64,000 nt of DNA from Chloroflexota bacterium (GTDB lineage: Bacteria; Chloroflexota; Dehalococcoidia; Lucifugimonadales; Lucifugimonadaceae). The position numbers and the translations under genes are program-made. Shown in pieces: positions 24,155 through 32,925 of this stretch; within the stretch, counting starts at the first letter, position 1; each line of letters opens with the position of its first letter. The notes below the pieces were generated by a model, which searched no databases, had not been told where the DNA came from, and saw only the letters and a list, made by a program, of their open reading frames with translations. The stretch covers positions 62,001-126,000 of the forward strand of contig JAQCHZ010000001.1 in the NCBI GenBank assembly GCA_027618835.1, written 5' to 3'.

Positions 24155-26278
24155 CTACAGCAACGGCAGAATCACGTGAGAAGATCGAATTTCATCACGG
24201 AAAATCCGATTATGAGCGATAATCCCGCTCGATTCCAACGCATTATTTTTGCCTGTTTGCCAGTTGATATCCCATCTCGGGAAGCTGCTGCTTGCAACTG
24301 CAACTCTCAATCGGTGCCCTTTCTGGAACACATGGCTTGTCGCCCATAAATCGACCACAAACTCAGTCGGTTGATACGGCACTAACGCCGTTGGTTTCTC
24401 GAACGAGTCTTTGAACCTCGCTCGCAATATTCCGTCGCAAACGAGCATCGAAGTTCCATCAGGGTGAACATCAGTGATTCGCACGACCCAATCGGTGTCG
24501 ATCGCAGACGACGATGCATGTAAAACAGCTTTCACACGCCCAGTTACATCGAGTGGTTCGTCGAGAATTTCGGTGGTGTAGGTGAGAACGTTATCCTCGT
24601 AACCTCTTTGATCTCGTGGCCCGTTGTTGTCGCCAAGATGACCGCCGCCAAACGACCTAATAGGTTTTTTGGGGTCGGAGTCGTACTCATCGAACACTTC
24701 AGCGTCGGTGTGCGTGAAGAACCGGCTTAGTGCCGCCCGTTCCTCGGTGCTAAATGTTTCCAGAATCTCCTCGACAGTAGCTCGGTCGTTAGTGCCGAAG
24801 ATATTTCTGGTCGTTACCCCACCTTCCTGTTCAACGCTCGTACGATTATCCATTCCGGCTTCTAGTGTCCAGTAAACCCTCTTCCAAGCGAAGAAACCAG
24901 TCTCCCATTGGTGCTTGTGTTCCGCCTCGCTGTAAGCTAGTGAGTAAGTAACTCCGCCGTTAAAAATATTTCCATACTCAATAATATGAGTAACTGGTTC
25001 GTCAGCTTCAGATGTATTAGCTCCGTAAACCCCTTTGTTGCTAGTGATTTCGTCAACAATCCTCTTGTCGGTTATGCTACCCATTCCGAACAAGCGAGGC
25101 TTGTTTTTGCTGAGTACACCATCGTTGAGCGACGTAGCCGAAACCGACTTACCCGCAGACAGATAGAACGGGGTGTCTTTGGCAGCAGCCGGCGGCCATT
25201 CATCGAACTCGCGCCATTTGTTGATGCCCATTGCAAAAAGTTTGACCGGCTTATCGGAATCTACTCCATTGTCGACGCCTTTCAGCCAATGATCGAACCA
25301 ACGTTTTCGAGTCTCGAACCAGCCTAGTTTCGCCTGCTCACCAAAATCCACGGCACCGGCTTCTCGCATGTCGGCCGGACCCGGATTATGTACCCATGGA
25401 CCGATCGTCATCCGCTGCCCAGCCCGTGCTTCCGGAGTAGCAGCATTCGACCGCATGCCCTCATAGCTTCTGATCGTGCCGTTCAAGAAGCAGTCGAACC
25501 AACTACCGAAATGATGCACTGGAACGTTCGTTTTATCGTGGAACCGAGCGTTGCTTAACTCTTCCCAGAATTCATCATGATTTGGATGGTTCATCCAATC
25601 GCCAAACCAGTCATGCAAATCAGCAACCGGCGACAACGGTGAAATCGGCGTATTTTCCAGCCATTTTGCGTAATCACCGGACGCTATTTCCACTCGTCTA
25701 TTAATTTCATCTTCGGAACCTACAGGAGCGAGTTTCCGGGCGTTAGTAGACGTGTGTTTGAGTGTCCACATCGTGTTGAAACCATGCTCGAACGCTCCGC
25801 CTCGATAGACCCACTCATCGTAGTAATCAGCCGACGACTGTCGAACAAATTGTGCTTCTAAATGAGGTGGTTGAGTCGACAACATTCGATACTGGGTTGC
25901 ACCAGAGTACGAACCGCCTATGGTTCCTATTTTACCGTTCGACCACGGTTGTTCAGCTGTCCACTCTACGGTGTCAAAACCGTCTTGACGCTCGCCATCA
26001 GCATCGTCTCGAAACGGGTAAAATTCGCCGTCGGATGCGAAGCGTCCACGGACGTCTTGGATTACGACCACATAGCCATGCGATGCGTAATATTCACCAG
26101 CACCAAGATTCGATTCCGACGACCCACCTTTGTCGTAAGGCGTTCGCTCGATTAATACCGGAAATCGACCGTCAGCATCGGGTCGCCACACGTCGGCACG
26201 AAGTATCGTTCCGTCCCGCATTGGAACGTCCATATTTCGCTCAATTATTACGCCGTAATCGCCTTCAACAGCCATCAT
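24155..26278 (-). CDS. CocE/NonD-family hydrolase (X-Pro dipeptidyl-peptidase S15-like)
   Basis: About 707 residues from the ATG at 26278, which has AAGGAT nine bases upstream; a TTG at 26317 would add 13 residues. An alpha/beta-hydrolase core carries the nucleophile motif GGSYSGATQ near residue 140. The family markers ERTPYDKGG, VIQDVRGRFASDGEF and MTIGPWVHNPG (likely catalytic His) are present, followed by the C-terminal jelly-roll (DVTGRVKAVLHASSS, VRITDVHPDGTSML, GHRLRVAVASSSFP). Members cleave esters or amides of acyl compounds, or X-Pro peptides. No signal peptide, so cytoplasmic. It is the last gene of a catabolic group on this strand. Confidence 0.9.
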   Translation of the reverse strand: MMAVEGDYGVIIERNMDVPMRDGTILRADVWRPDADGRFPVLIERTPYDKGGSSESNLGAGEYYASHGYVVVIQDVRGRFASDGEFYPFRDDADGERQDGFDTVEWTAEQPWSNGKIGTIGGSYSGATQYRMLSTQPPHLEAQFVRQSSADYYDEWVYRGGAFEHGFNTMWTLKHTSTNARKLAPVGSEDEINRRVEIASGDYAKWLENTPISPLSPVADLHDWFGDWMNHPNHDEFWEELSNARFHDKTNVPVHHFGSWFDCFLNGTIRSYEGMRSNAATPEARAGQRMTIGPWVHNPGPADMREAGAVDFGEQAKLGWFETRKRWFDHWLKGVDNGVDSDKPVKLFAMGINKWREFDEWPPAAAKDTPFYLSAGKSVSATSLNDGVLSKNKPRLFGMGSITDKRIVDEITSNKGVYGANTSEADEPVTHIIEYGNIFNGGVTYSLAYSEAEHKHQWETGFFAWKRVYWTLEAGMDNRTSVEQEGGVTTRNIFGTNDRATVEEILETFSTEERAALSRFFTHTDAEVFDEYDSDPKKPIRSFGGGHLGDNNGPRDQRGYEDNVLTYTTEILDEPLDVTGRVKAVLHASSSAIDTDWVVRITDVHPDGTSMLVCDGILRARFKDSFEKPTALVPYQPTEFVVDLWATSHVFQKGHRLRVAVASSSFPRWDINWQTGKNNALESSGIIAHNRIFRDEIRSSHVILPLL

Positions 26279-26369
26279 AAAATCGATCCTTGAATCATCA
26301 ATGTCAGAGTGCTGCAAGATTACGTATCCTGACCAATCTAACGCGCGCTTAAGAACGTGCCGTCGGCAC

Positions 26370-27170
26370 CTACATGCCGGCTCCGCCGTCTACCGTGATC
26401 ATTGAGCCTGTAATCATAGCCGCATCGTCGGTCGCCGCAAACATAAAGGCATTTGCGATGTCTTCAGGCTGCTGTAATCGACCCAGCGGAGTGTTCTTAA
26501 TCCGACGTTCGAAGTTCTCTGGATTATCAATGCTGGTCTCCCAGCTATTCGGACTATGTTCGTTATTGCCACGAATGAACGGAGTATCCACGTGACCCGG
26601 AGAGATAATCACGCAACGAATGTTGTCCTTTGCGAACGACTGCGCCGCTGAGCGAGTTAAGCCAACCATCGCCATCTTCTGAGCTGCGTAGGCAGGACTT
26701 CCTCCACCGGGACGAATCGACGCTAAAGAACCCATATTCAGAATCACTCCCGAACCTGCTTTTCGCATCGAAGGCACAACAGCCTTGATCCCGTAGAACG
26801 ACCCGTTGAGGCCGACATCCATAATCAATTCGAACTGCTCGTCGGTCTGCTCTTCAAATCCAACCCGAAAATTCGCTCCAGCGTTGTTGCACAACAAGTT
26901 CACTGGTCCTAGTTCAGATTCGGTTCGTGCAACCACTTCGCGCCAAGCACCTGAATCACGCACGTCGAGTTCAACTGCGATCGCTCGACCACCCGTTTTA
27001 ATAATTTCGGCAGCGACCACCTCGGCAGCTGCCAATCGATTGTCGGCTACACAAACGGCCGACCCTTCAGCAGCGAACAATCGAGCCTGCGCTCCACCCA
27101 TTCCGCCACCACCACCAGTGATGATCGCTACTTTCCCTTTGAGGCGTCCTCTTGGTTCTGTTGTAGTCAT
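26370..27170 (-). CDS. SDR-family oxidoreductase
   Basis: A 266-residue classical short-chain dehydrogenase. The nucleotide motif ITGGGGGMGGAQA is at residues 17-29, the NNAG motif near residue 89 (LLCNNAGAN), the catalytic Ser in MGSLASI, and Tyr/Lys in YAAQK near residue 157. The acidic VADNR after the second strand favours NAD(H). It begins 5 bp after the stop of an enolase-superfamily gene, so the two are very likely co-transcribed and could oxidise the alcohol and dehydrate the acid of one sugar-acid pathway. AGGGATT precedes the ATG. Substrate unknown. Confidence 0.92.
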   Translation of the reverse strand: MTTTEPRGRLKGKVAIITGGGGGMGGAQARLFAAEGSAVCVADNRLAAAEVVAAEIIKTGGRAIAVELDVRDSGAWREVVARTESELGPVNLLCNNAGANFRVGFEEQTDEQFELIMDVGLNGSFYGIKAVVPSMRKAGSGVILNMGSLASIRPGGGSPAYAAQKMAMVGLTRSAAQSFAKDNIRCVIISPGHVDTPFIRGNNEHSPNSWETSIDNPENFERRIKNTPLGRLQQPEDIANAFMFAATDDAAMITGSMITVDGGAGM

Positions 27171-27175
27171 AATCC

Positions 27176-28318
27176 CTATCCCAGCACCAATCCGCCGTCT
27201 GGACGACGTGAACTTTCGCCAGTACCGGCTTCGTACGGATACTTGGCCATTTCTTCTTCGACGATATCGATACCCAATCCCGGTGCTTCCGAAGGTATGA
27301 AGTAACCGTCTTTCACTTCCGAAACGTTTGTAACGATATCTGCCTTGAACGTTCCTACTTCGGGCGAGAACTCATTCACATCCCAGTTCGGTGTAGCCGT
27401 TGCGATGTGAGTATTCGCCATGTTTCCGATTGGTCCTAGGAAGTGATGCGGAGCCATCTTAATATGGAAGCTCTCAGCAACCGCGGCGATCTTCTTCACG
27501 TGCGTAAATCCGCCCGCAAGGCCGATATCCGGCTTCAAGAAGCTCACACCCGGCTGCTGGCAATATTCTCGGAACTCCCAAAGCGTGTTGTTCCGTTCGC
27601 CAACCGCCAGAGGAATGTTGACCTTGTCGCCAACTCCACCCATCGACATGACTGAATCGGGAGCGATGGGGTCTTCATAGAAATACGGCAGGAACTTCTC
27701 GATCTGCTGTGCGAATACGACTGATGATCCGGGGAACATGTTTCTGTGAATTTCGATTCCAATATCGAAATCCCAGCCAACCTCTTCCCGAACAGCCTCA
27801 ACGATGGCGGTGTTCTGACGAATCAGTTCGCCATGCGCAAGCTCTCCCCAGTTCTCTGGGAACGGCGTCATTTTGAGAGCGGTGTAGCCGTCGTCCTTTG
27901 CCATTCGAGCTGCTTTGGCGAAACTCTCTGGTGTCGAAAGCGGACCCGAATAACCGTACGCACCTAGCAGCGGAATTGCTCGAACCTTGTCTCGAACTTT
28001 GCCACCTAGAAGATCCCATACTGGTGCGCCGAAGCGCTTGCCCTTGATGTCCCAAAGCGCCATGTCGATAGCACTAAGAACAGCAGTAATCGCAGGACTT
28101 CGGAACGAGTATTTGCGATAGGCAACGTTCCAAATTCGGTCGATATCCCTTGGGTCGAGCCCACGAATATCGTCCTCTATCCGGTGCGCAATCACTTCGG
28201 TCGCATCGGCGTAGCTCCAGAAATTACCTTCACCAACGCCATACGTACCGTCATCGCAGGTAACCCGAATGGTCAGCCACTTACTTACGAGCCAAGTCTC
28301 AATCTTCTCAATTTTCAT
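27176..28318 (-). CDS. Enolase-superfamily sugar-acid dehydratase (galactonate/gluconate dehydratase-like)
   Basis: 381 residues from the ATG at 28318, which opens MKIEKIETWLVSKWLTIRV, the usual capping-domain start, with GGAAGA upstream. The barrel shows YTALKMTPFP (base), IGIEIHRNMFPG (a Glu-x-His segment at the first metal-ligand position, as in galactonate-dehydratase relatives), FYEDPI, AVGERNN, LKPDIGLAGGFTH and MAPHHFLGP. This should dehydrate an aldonic acid to a 2-keto-3-deoxy acid; the exact stereochemistry is unknown. Neighbours are an SDR downstream and two UxuA-like genes upstream, which supports a sugar-acid degradation operon. A terminator-like hairpin separates it from the uxuA pair. 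Confidence 0.88.
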   Translation of the reverse strand: MKIEKIETWLVSKWLTIRVTCDDGTYGVGEGNFWSYADATEVIAHRIEDDIRGLDPRDIDRIWNVAYRKYSFRSPAITAVLSAIDMALWDIKGKRFGAPVWDLLGGKVRDKVRAIPLLGAYGYSGPLSTPESFAKAARMAKDDGYTALKMTPFPENWGELAHGELIRQNTAIVEAVREEVGWDFDIGIEIHRNMFPGSSVVFAQQIEKFLPYFYEDPIAPDSVMSMGGVGDKVNIPLAVGERNNTLWEFREYCQQPGVSFLKPDIGLAGGFTHVKKIAAVAESFHIKMAPHHFLGPIGNMANTHIATATPNWDVNEFSPEVGTFKADIVTNVSEVKDGYFIPSEAPGLGIDIVEEEMAKYPYEAGTGESSRRPDGGLVLG

Positions 28319-28342
28319 TCTTTTGTCTTCCAGCGGCTCACT

Positions 28343-28368
28343 AAAAACCCTCTCCAAAAAAGAGAGGG
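28343..28368 (-). terminator. Intrinsic terminator or attenuator between uxuA-like and enolase-superfamily genes
   Basis: On the minus strand CCCTCTC-TTTTTTG-GAGAGGG is followed by TTTTT (28347-28343). The seven-pair G+C-rich stem plus U-tract sits between the stop of the uxuA-like gene and the start of the next gene, so it should end or attenuate transcription inside the cluster. Confidence 0.75.
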
Positions 28369-28380
28369 CTCTGAGAATTC

Positions 28381-29373
28381 CTACTTATGCAGCCCGTACA
28401 AGCTTGTATCCGTAACCGTCTCGATCAGTGACTGGATGTAGCCGTTGGCGTACGCCTTCGCACGGTGACCCCACGCGGTGTCGCCCTTCGTCATTGGCAC
28501 ATGATCGTCCATGAAGAAGCCATCGAATCCGTTCTCAGCGTAGATACGCATCACCTTGTACATATCGACGTGACCCTTGTTCACGAACGTCTCGTGGAAC
28601 TTAGGAACAGTCCCCTCAACGTTACGGAAGTGAACGTACAGAACTCGTTCCCGCTTAACAAAGTATTCGACCATGTCGTAAATGCTCTCGCCATTGTCCT
28701 GATCGGCACCAGCCATCTGCGAGAACGATCCCTGACAAAGCAAAATCGAGTTGTAGGGACTATCGACAATGTCGATCAGCCGTTTGTAACCCTCGAAGTT
28801 ATGCAGTAGCTGCGGAACACCACCAACTTCAGGCATCGGCGGATCGACCGGGTGCAGACCCAGCTTCACGCCGTATTTTTCAGCAACAGGCGTAGCTTCC
28901 TTCACCCAAGTTTCGAGACACTCCCAAGCGCGATCTAACGAAAGATCCCAGTCGATAACGCTTGGCCAATTTTCTTCAGCAGCGTCGTAGGCTGTGCCGA
29001 GCGCACCCCAACCAATATCGACGTGACCCGTGCGGTAGAACCGCGGGTATCGCCAACTCATTGTGTACATCGGAATACCGGCATTACCGATGTTCTTGAT
29101 GGTTTCGAGCATATTTGAGAGCTGCTCATCGAACCGAGGGCCGCCAGCGATCATGTGATGTCGCATGTCGATTGGCGTGTTTTCGATCGCCGTCAGTTTC
29201 AGGCCCCACTCGTCGATGCCGTTCTTTAGGCCAACGAGATCTGGTAATTCCCAAATGCCGTTCCGAACTGGCACTGGTGGAGTGTTTAGCACAACGTCCT
29301 GAACACCAAGTTGAGCCATGAAGCGCAATGCTTCTCGATTTGTGGAGCTATTGAGTCCCATTCCGATCCTCAT
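28381..29373 (-). CDS. UxuA-like mannonate dehydratase family protein (copy 1)
   Basis: A 330-residue TIM-barrel protein of the mannonate dehydratase family, which turns D-mannonate into 2-keto-3-deoxygluconate. The metal-binding residues are recognisable: His in LGLHPVDPP, Cys in LLCQGSF, His in YVHFRNVEG and Asp/His in FFMDDHVP. It is shorter than E. coli UxuA (about 394 residues), as in the compact branch. It overlaps the upstream paralogue by one base (TAATG), indicating coupled translation. With three such paralogues in 9 kb, each may favour a different epimer. Confidence 0.85.
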   Translation of the reverse strand: MRIGMGLNSSTNREALRFMAQLGVQDVVLNTPPVPVRNGIWELPDLVGLKNGIDEWGLKLTAIENTPIDMRHHMIAGGPRFDEQLSNMLETIKNIGNAGIPMYTMSWRYPRFYRTGHVDIGWGALGTAYDAAEENWPSVIDWDLSLDRAWECLETWVKEATPVAEKYGVKLGLHPVDPPMPEVGGVPQLLHNFEGYKRLIDIVDSPYNSILLCQGSFSQMAGADQDNGESIYDMVEYFVKRERVLYVHFRNVEGTVPKFHETFVNKGHVDMYKVMRIYAENGFDGFFMDDHVPMTKGDTAWGHRAKAYANGYIQSLIETVTDTSLYGLHK

Positions 29374-30401
29374 TAGTTAGCTCCTTTCGTAACTTTGCTC
29401 ATATCCACCGGACCGCCGTATTCAACTTCCTTCTTCACAGATTCGATCACACCAGAGATGTAACCCTGTGCGAACAATCGCGAACGATAACCACCCAAGT
29501 TGCCAGGGAAGTCCTCGTCGTCGGTCAGCAGAGGACAGTGGTCATCGATGAAATTACCGGTGAATCCAGCGTCACGATAAGTACGCATCGCCTTCTTCAT
29601 GTTCACGTAACCAGTGTTGATAAATTCTTCGTTGAACGCCGGAGCCTGACCGCTGACGTTGCGGAAATGGACGTACATGATCTTGTTACGACTTCCGAAG
29701 TAATCGATCATTTCGTAAATATCTTCGCCCGGCATTTCGCTGAAAGTTCCCTGACAGAACTCAATAGCGTTGTAGTCGGAGTCGGTGATTTCGACTAACC
29801 GCTTGAAAGCAGCAAACGAACGGAACAATCCCGGTACGCCACCGCGTTGAGCGACTGGCGGGTCTTCAGGGTGAATACCGCAGCGCATACCAACCTCTTC
29901 GGCAACCGGCGTTACCGCTTTGATCCAGTATTCCAGCGCGTCCCACATTTTATCTTCGGTGATGTTTTCCTCGTCTGGGAACGTTGCAGGTCGACGAGAG
30001 TTCTCCCAGTCGTAGTTGTAACCGGTACCTAGAGCACCGCCGCGAACTATCGTGGGTTGTGCCCTGCCCCAGCTGTTCGGCATCCAGTTGTATCCATAAA
30101 TCGGAATTCCGGCTCGGCCCATGTCGCGAACCTGCACGAGCAAATCTTCGATTAGTTCATCCTGCCGAGGACCGCCGAAAATCACATCGTGATAGTCGAG
30201 CTGTGGAGAGAATCCACCCTCGATAGCCGCCAGCTTTAAGCCGTACGACTCGATCTTCATTCGCAGCGAAACGTACTCGTGGTACTTCATGTGCTGTGAG
30301 CCAGGGCCACCGTATACGAGGATATTTTCTATCCCAAACTGCGCCATAACTTGCAGCACTTCGTCGGTGGGATTACCGTGCAGCGCGACCATCGGTTCCA
30401 T
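29373..30401 (-). CDS. UxuA-like mannonate dehydratase family protein (copy 2)
   Basis: A 342-residue paralogue of the following gene. The same ligand motifs appear as CGIHPEDPP, EFCQGTFSEM, YVHFRNVSG and FIDDHCP. AAGGGAA lies about seven bases before the ATG at 30401, the strongest ribosome-binding site of the group, so this is likely the first gene of the operon that runs leftwards through copy 1 and probably the enolase-SDR pair. The copies differ in their N-terminal substrate loops, which argues for different substrates rather than dosage. Confidence 0.85.
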   Translation of the reverse strand: MEPMVALHGNPTDEVLQVMAQFGIENILVYGGPGSQHMKYHEYVSLRMKIESYGLKLAAIEGGFSPQLDYHDVIFGGPRQDELIEDLLVQVRDMGRAGIPIYGYNWMPNSWGRAQPTIVRGGALGTGYNYDWENSRRPATFPDEENITEDKMWDALEYWIKAVTPVAEEVGMRCGIHPEDPPVAQRGGVPGLFRSFAAFKRLVEITDSDYNAIEFCQGTFSEMPGEDIYEMIDYFGSRNKIMYVHFRNVSGQAPAFNEEFINTGYVNMKKAMRTYRDAGFTGNFIDDHCPLLTDDEDFPGNLGGYRSRLFAQGYISGVIESVKKEVEYGGPVDMSKVTKGAN

Positions 30402-30594
30402 GTGAAATTCCCTTTACGTTTTTGATCTGCGTGAATACAAATTGTCGAGAGAAATGGAATGTAGCACGCCACGTGTCGACTAATGAGTCTTACGAGCCAA
30501 ATTGTCATGATAATTTGGCTATTCATCGACGATTCGCTGGTAGGCTTCTGCTCGCCCGAACCTAATCATCCATTTCTTCGATCATTCGAAAGTA

Positions 30595-31137
30595 ATGCCC
30601 AATTTGCAACGAATCATTGCCCTTTTTGTCTTCTCTCTAATCGCAGTAGCAGTGACCGCATGCGGCTCAAGTGAAATGGCTGAGGACGACGGAATTAGCA
30701 AAGTCACACCTACCGACACTACCTATGCGATCGACGATCTGATCGCTATGGGTTTCAAAATGAACAAGACGTACGATGTTGAAGGTCTGACTGAGGCGAC
30801 AGGTGCCTACTACGGATTCTGGGGACTCGGGTCGTATGACCGATCGGAGTTCGAGGTGCGTTTTTATTCGACACATTCAGATGCGGTCGAGTTTGGAACG
30901 GCGTTCGCTGATGAACGCACCGGCACAAATGCAATCCTGAAAGAAAGAGACCTGACGTGGAGCGAGGGTGCCAAAGACGCTCGCGCTTGCACAGGAAGTT
31001 GCAGTGTCTCTAAATACGGTGATTACGTTATCTACGGAAATTTGATACTTCTCTGCCAGGGTCGAGATTCGACTACAGCGCTTGCACAATGCGCTTTGCT
31101 AATCAATACACTGTCCTCAATCTCACCAAAAGCCTAG
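30595..31137 (+). CDS. Lipoprotein of unknown function (tandem copy 1)
   Basis: A 180-residue exported protein with a lipobox signal (VFSLIAVAVTAC, Cys23). The mature part carries a compact domain with YDVEGLTEATGAYYGFWG, SYDRSEFEVRFYSTHSDAVEFG, EGAKDARACT, SKYGDYVIYGN and LLCQGRDSTT. Three to four cysteines are placed so that they could form disulfides. I recognise no family. The next gene is a clear paralogue 19 bp downstream, so the pair is probably one operon; no transporter or enzyme is linked to it. Confidence 0.75.
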   Translation: MPNLQRIIALFVFSLIAVAVTACGSSEMAEDDGISKVTPTDTTYAIDDLIAMGFKMNKTYDVEGLTEATGAYYGFWGLGSYDRSEFEVRFYSTHSDAVEFGTAFADERTGTNAILKERDLTWSEGAKDARACTGSCSVSKYGDYVIYGNLILLCQGRDSTTALAQCALLINTLSSISPKA

Positions 31138-31156
31138 TGGTTCTGAGCCTCAAAAT

Positions 31157-31750
31157 ATGAATCAACGTCTCTCTCTCATAATCGTTATGTGTTTAGCACT
31201 TGTTGCTGCGACAGCTTGCGGATCTAGCTCGGACTCGGCGGATGAAATCGTCGCCAAGATCACTCCTTCCGAGACGATTTTCTCGCTCGAATCCCTGACT
31301 GATGTTGGATTCAAAAAAGGCAAGACATTCGATGTTGAGGGACTCACGGGCGCCACTAGTGCCTATTTGGGTTACTGGGGACTCGACACTTACGATCGAA
31401 AAGACTATGAAGCCCGCTTCTACCCGTCACATGCTGACGCCGTCGAGTTCGGCACAATATTCGCCAATGAACGAACCGGACCGGATGCAGTTATTAAGTC
31501 AGGCGAAGCCATGTGGGCAGAAGGCGCTAAAGACGCCCGAGCATGCACTCGAAGCGCGGGTGGTGATTCCTCAAATTGCCGCATTTCTAAATACGGTGAC
31601 TACGTCATCTACGGCAACATGATTCTCATTTGTCAGGGCCGTGATTCAGCAACTTCGCTTGAACAGTGCGCAGCGTTGCTTGAGCAGCTAGTTCCTGAAC
31701 TTGCTGTGTGGTCTAATACAAACCCGTCTCACCTGGCTCTGGCGGGATGA
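31157..31750 (+). CDS. Lipoprotein of unknown function (tandem copy 2)
   Basis: A 197-residue paralogue of the preceding lipoprotein with lipobox LALVAATAC. Conserved blocks include FDVEGLTGATSAYLGYWG, YPSHADAVEFGT, EGAKDARACTRS, SKYGDYVIYGN and CQGRDSATS. An extra ten-residue loop with another Cys (GGDSSNCRI) distinguishes it. Its last 38 bases overlap the end of the convergent enolase-superfamily gene, so the C-terminal 12 residues are read from the antisense of that gene and may be a stop-loss extension. Function unknown. Confidence 0.75.
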   Translation: MNQRLSLIIVMCLALVAATACGSSSDSADEIVAKITPSETIFSLESLTDVGFKKGKTFDVEGLTGATSAYLGYWGLDTYDRKDYEARFYPSHADAVEFGTIFANERTGPDAVIKSGEAMWAEGAKDARACTRSAGGDSSNCRISKYGDYVIYGNMILICQGRDSATSLEQCAALLEQLVPELAVWSNTNPSHLALAG

Positions 31751-32873
31751 TATAGAGCCCAGCTCCCTTGCGACGCGATCCCGGTAATCCAGAGCCTTTC
31801 GAGACCAGCGGATTCGATTGCATCTTGGCGATGGCTTCTTCGTCGATCGTATAGCCCCAGCCCGGAGACTCACCCATCTCGATAAACCCGTCGACGATTT
31901 TGTTGTCGATGCTCACGCCTGTAGGCGGAGTGAGGTCTTTTACTTCCTGTGCAAGATGATTCGGAGCTGCTGCTGCGGCGTGCGACATCGGACTTCCCGG
32001 CGAGCCGATGATCGATACCGGAAGCTCGTACGCCTCAGCGAAATGAGCGATTTGAAGAAAACTTGTGACGCCCAAAGTTCCGAACTGCACCACATCGACG
32101 GCTTCGTTGTGAATCAAAGGGTAGAACTCGTCGATGCCGTTGATATTTTCACCAGTAGCGACGGCTGTTTTGATCCCGCGTGAAATCTGCCTCAGGCCGC
32201 GATAGTCCCAACGACGCCCCGGCTCTTCGGCCCACGTGAGGTCGTACTTTTCTTCGATACGCGAGATGTAACGAATCGCCTGCTTTGCCGACCAATACTC
32301 GTTCGAATCGATCATCAACATCGGCTCTTTGGCGTTCTGCTTCAGCACGTCCCGCATGATCTCAAGACGTCGCATGTCCGATTCGAAATCTAGCCCGACC
32401 TTCAGTTTTCCGGCGTCAACCCCGAGATCGACGTACTCCTGATAGAACGCCGCTAGCTCATCATCGTTCATACCCATATCGAGTCCCGATGCGTAGGCCT
32501 TCACGCGTGGTTCGTGAGCACCTAGGAAGCGCCAGAGAGGCTGACCAGCGTCTTTCGCTTTGATATCCCACATACACGCATCGAGCGCGCACATAGCGCC
32601 GTACATAGATCCCTCGACTCCGCCTTTGAAGCCGACATCCGACATCTGTTTCCAGAGTCCGATCACGCCACGGGGGTCTTTTCCTTCGAGAATCGGAAAC
32701 AGCTTTTCGACATCAGGCGATGACGCGGGAGCTATGCCTGTAATACCGGCGTCGGTTTCCAGAAATAAATAAGTCGCCCGAGAAATATCGTCGGGTGCGA
32801 CAGCGTTCGCATCTCCCATCGGGTGGCCTCGGTGGAACGTCCACGACAGCGTGCGGTATCCGGTTATTCGCAT
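31713..32873 (-). CDS. Atypical enolase-superfamily (mandelate racemase-like) protein
   Basis: 386 residues with the capping domain (MRITGYRTLSWTF) and barrel. The Lys motif AGKLKVG and the metal ligands MIDSNEYW, WAEEPG and VATGENI are present. However, the usual Asp-His dyad is missing: the segment that normally reads QPD-x-x reads VVQFGTLGVTSFLQ, and the usual APH reads IIGSPGSPMSH. This suggests a changed acid/base mechanism, possibly one-base dehydration through the KxK lysine, or loss of activity. About 45 residues at the C-terminus are extra. The gene is convergent with the lipoprotein pair and overlaps its end. Confidence 0.85.
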   Translation of the reverse strand: MRITGYRTLSWTFHRGHPMGDANAVAPDDISRATYLFLETDAGITGIAPASSPDVEKLFPILEGKDPRGVIGLWKQMSDVGFKGGVEGSMYGAMCALDACMWDIKAKDAGQPLWRFLGAHEPRVKAYASGLDMGMNDDELAAFYQEYVDLGVDAGKLKVGLDFESDMRRLEIMRDVLKQNAKEPMLMIDSNEYWSAKQAIRYISRIEEKYDLTWAEEPGRRWDYRGLRQISRGIKTAVATGENINGIDEFYPLIHNEAVDVVQFGTLGVTSFLQIAHFAEAYELPVSIIGSPGSPMSHAAAAAPNHLAQEVKDLTPPTGVSIDNKIVDGFIEMGESPGWGYTIDEEAIAKMQSNPLVSKGSGLPGSRRKGAGLYIIPPEPGETGLY

Positions 32874-32925
32874 TTAGTTCCCAATCTCTGTTTACGCTTA
32901 AGTTCAATCTAGGATGCGACAGAGC

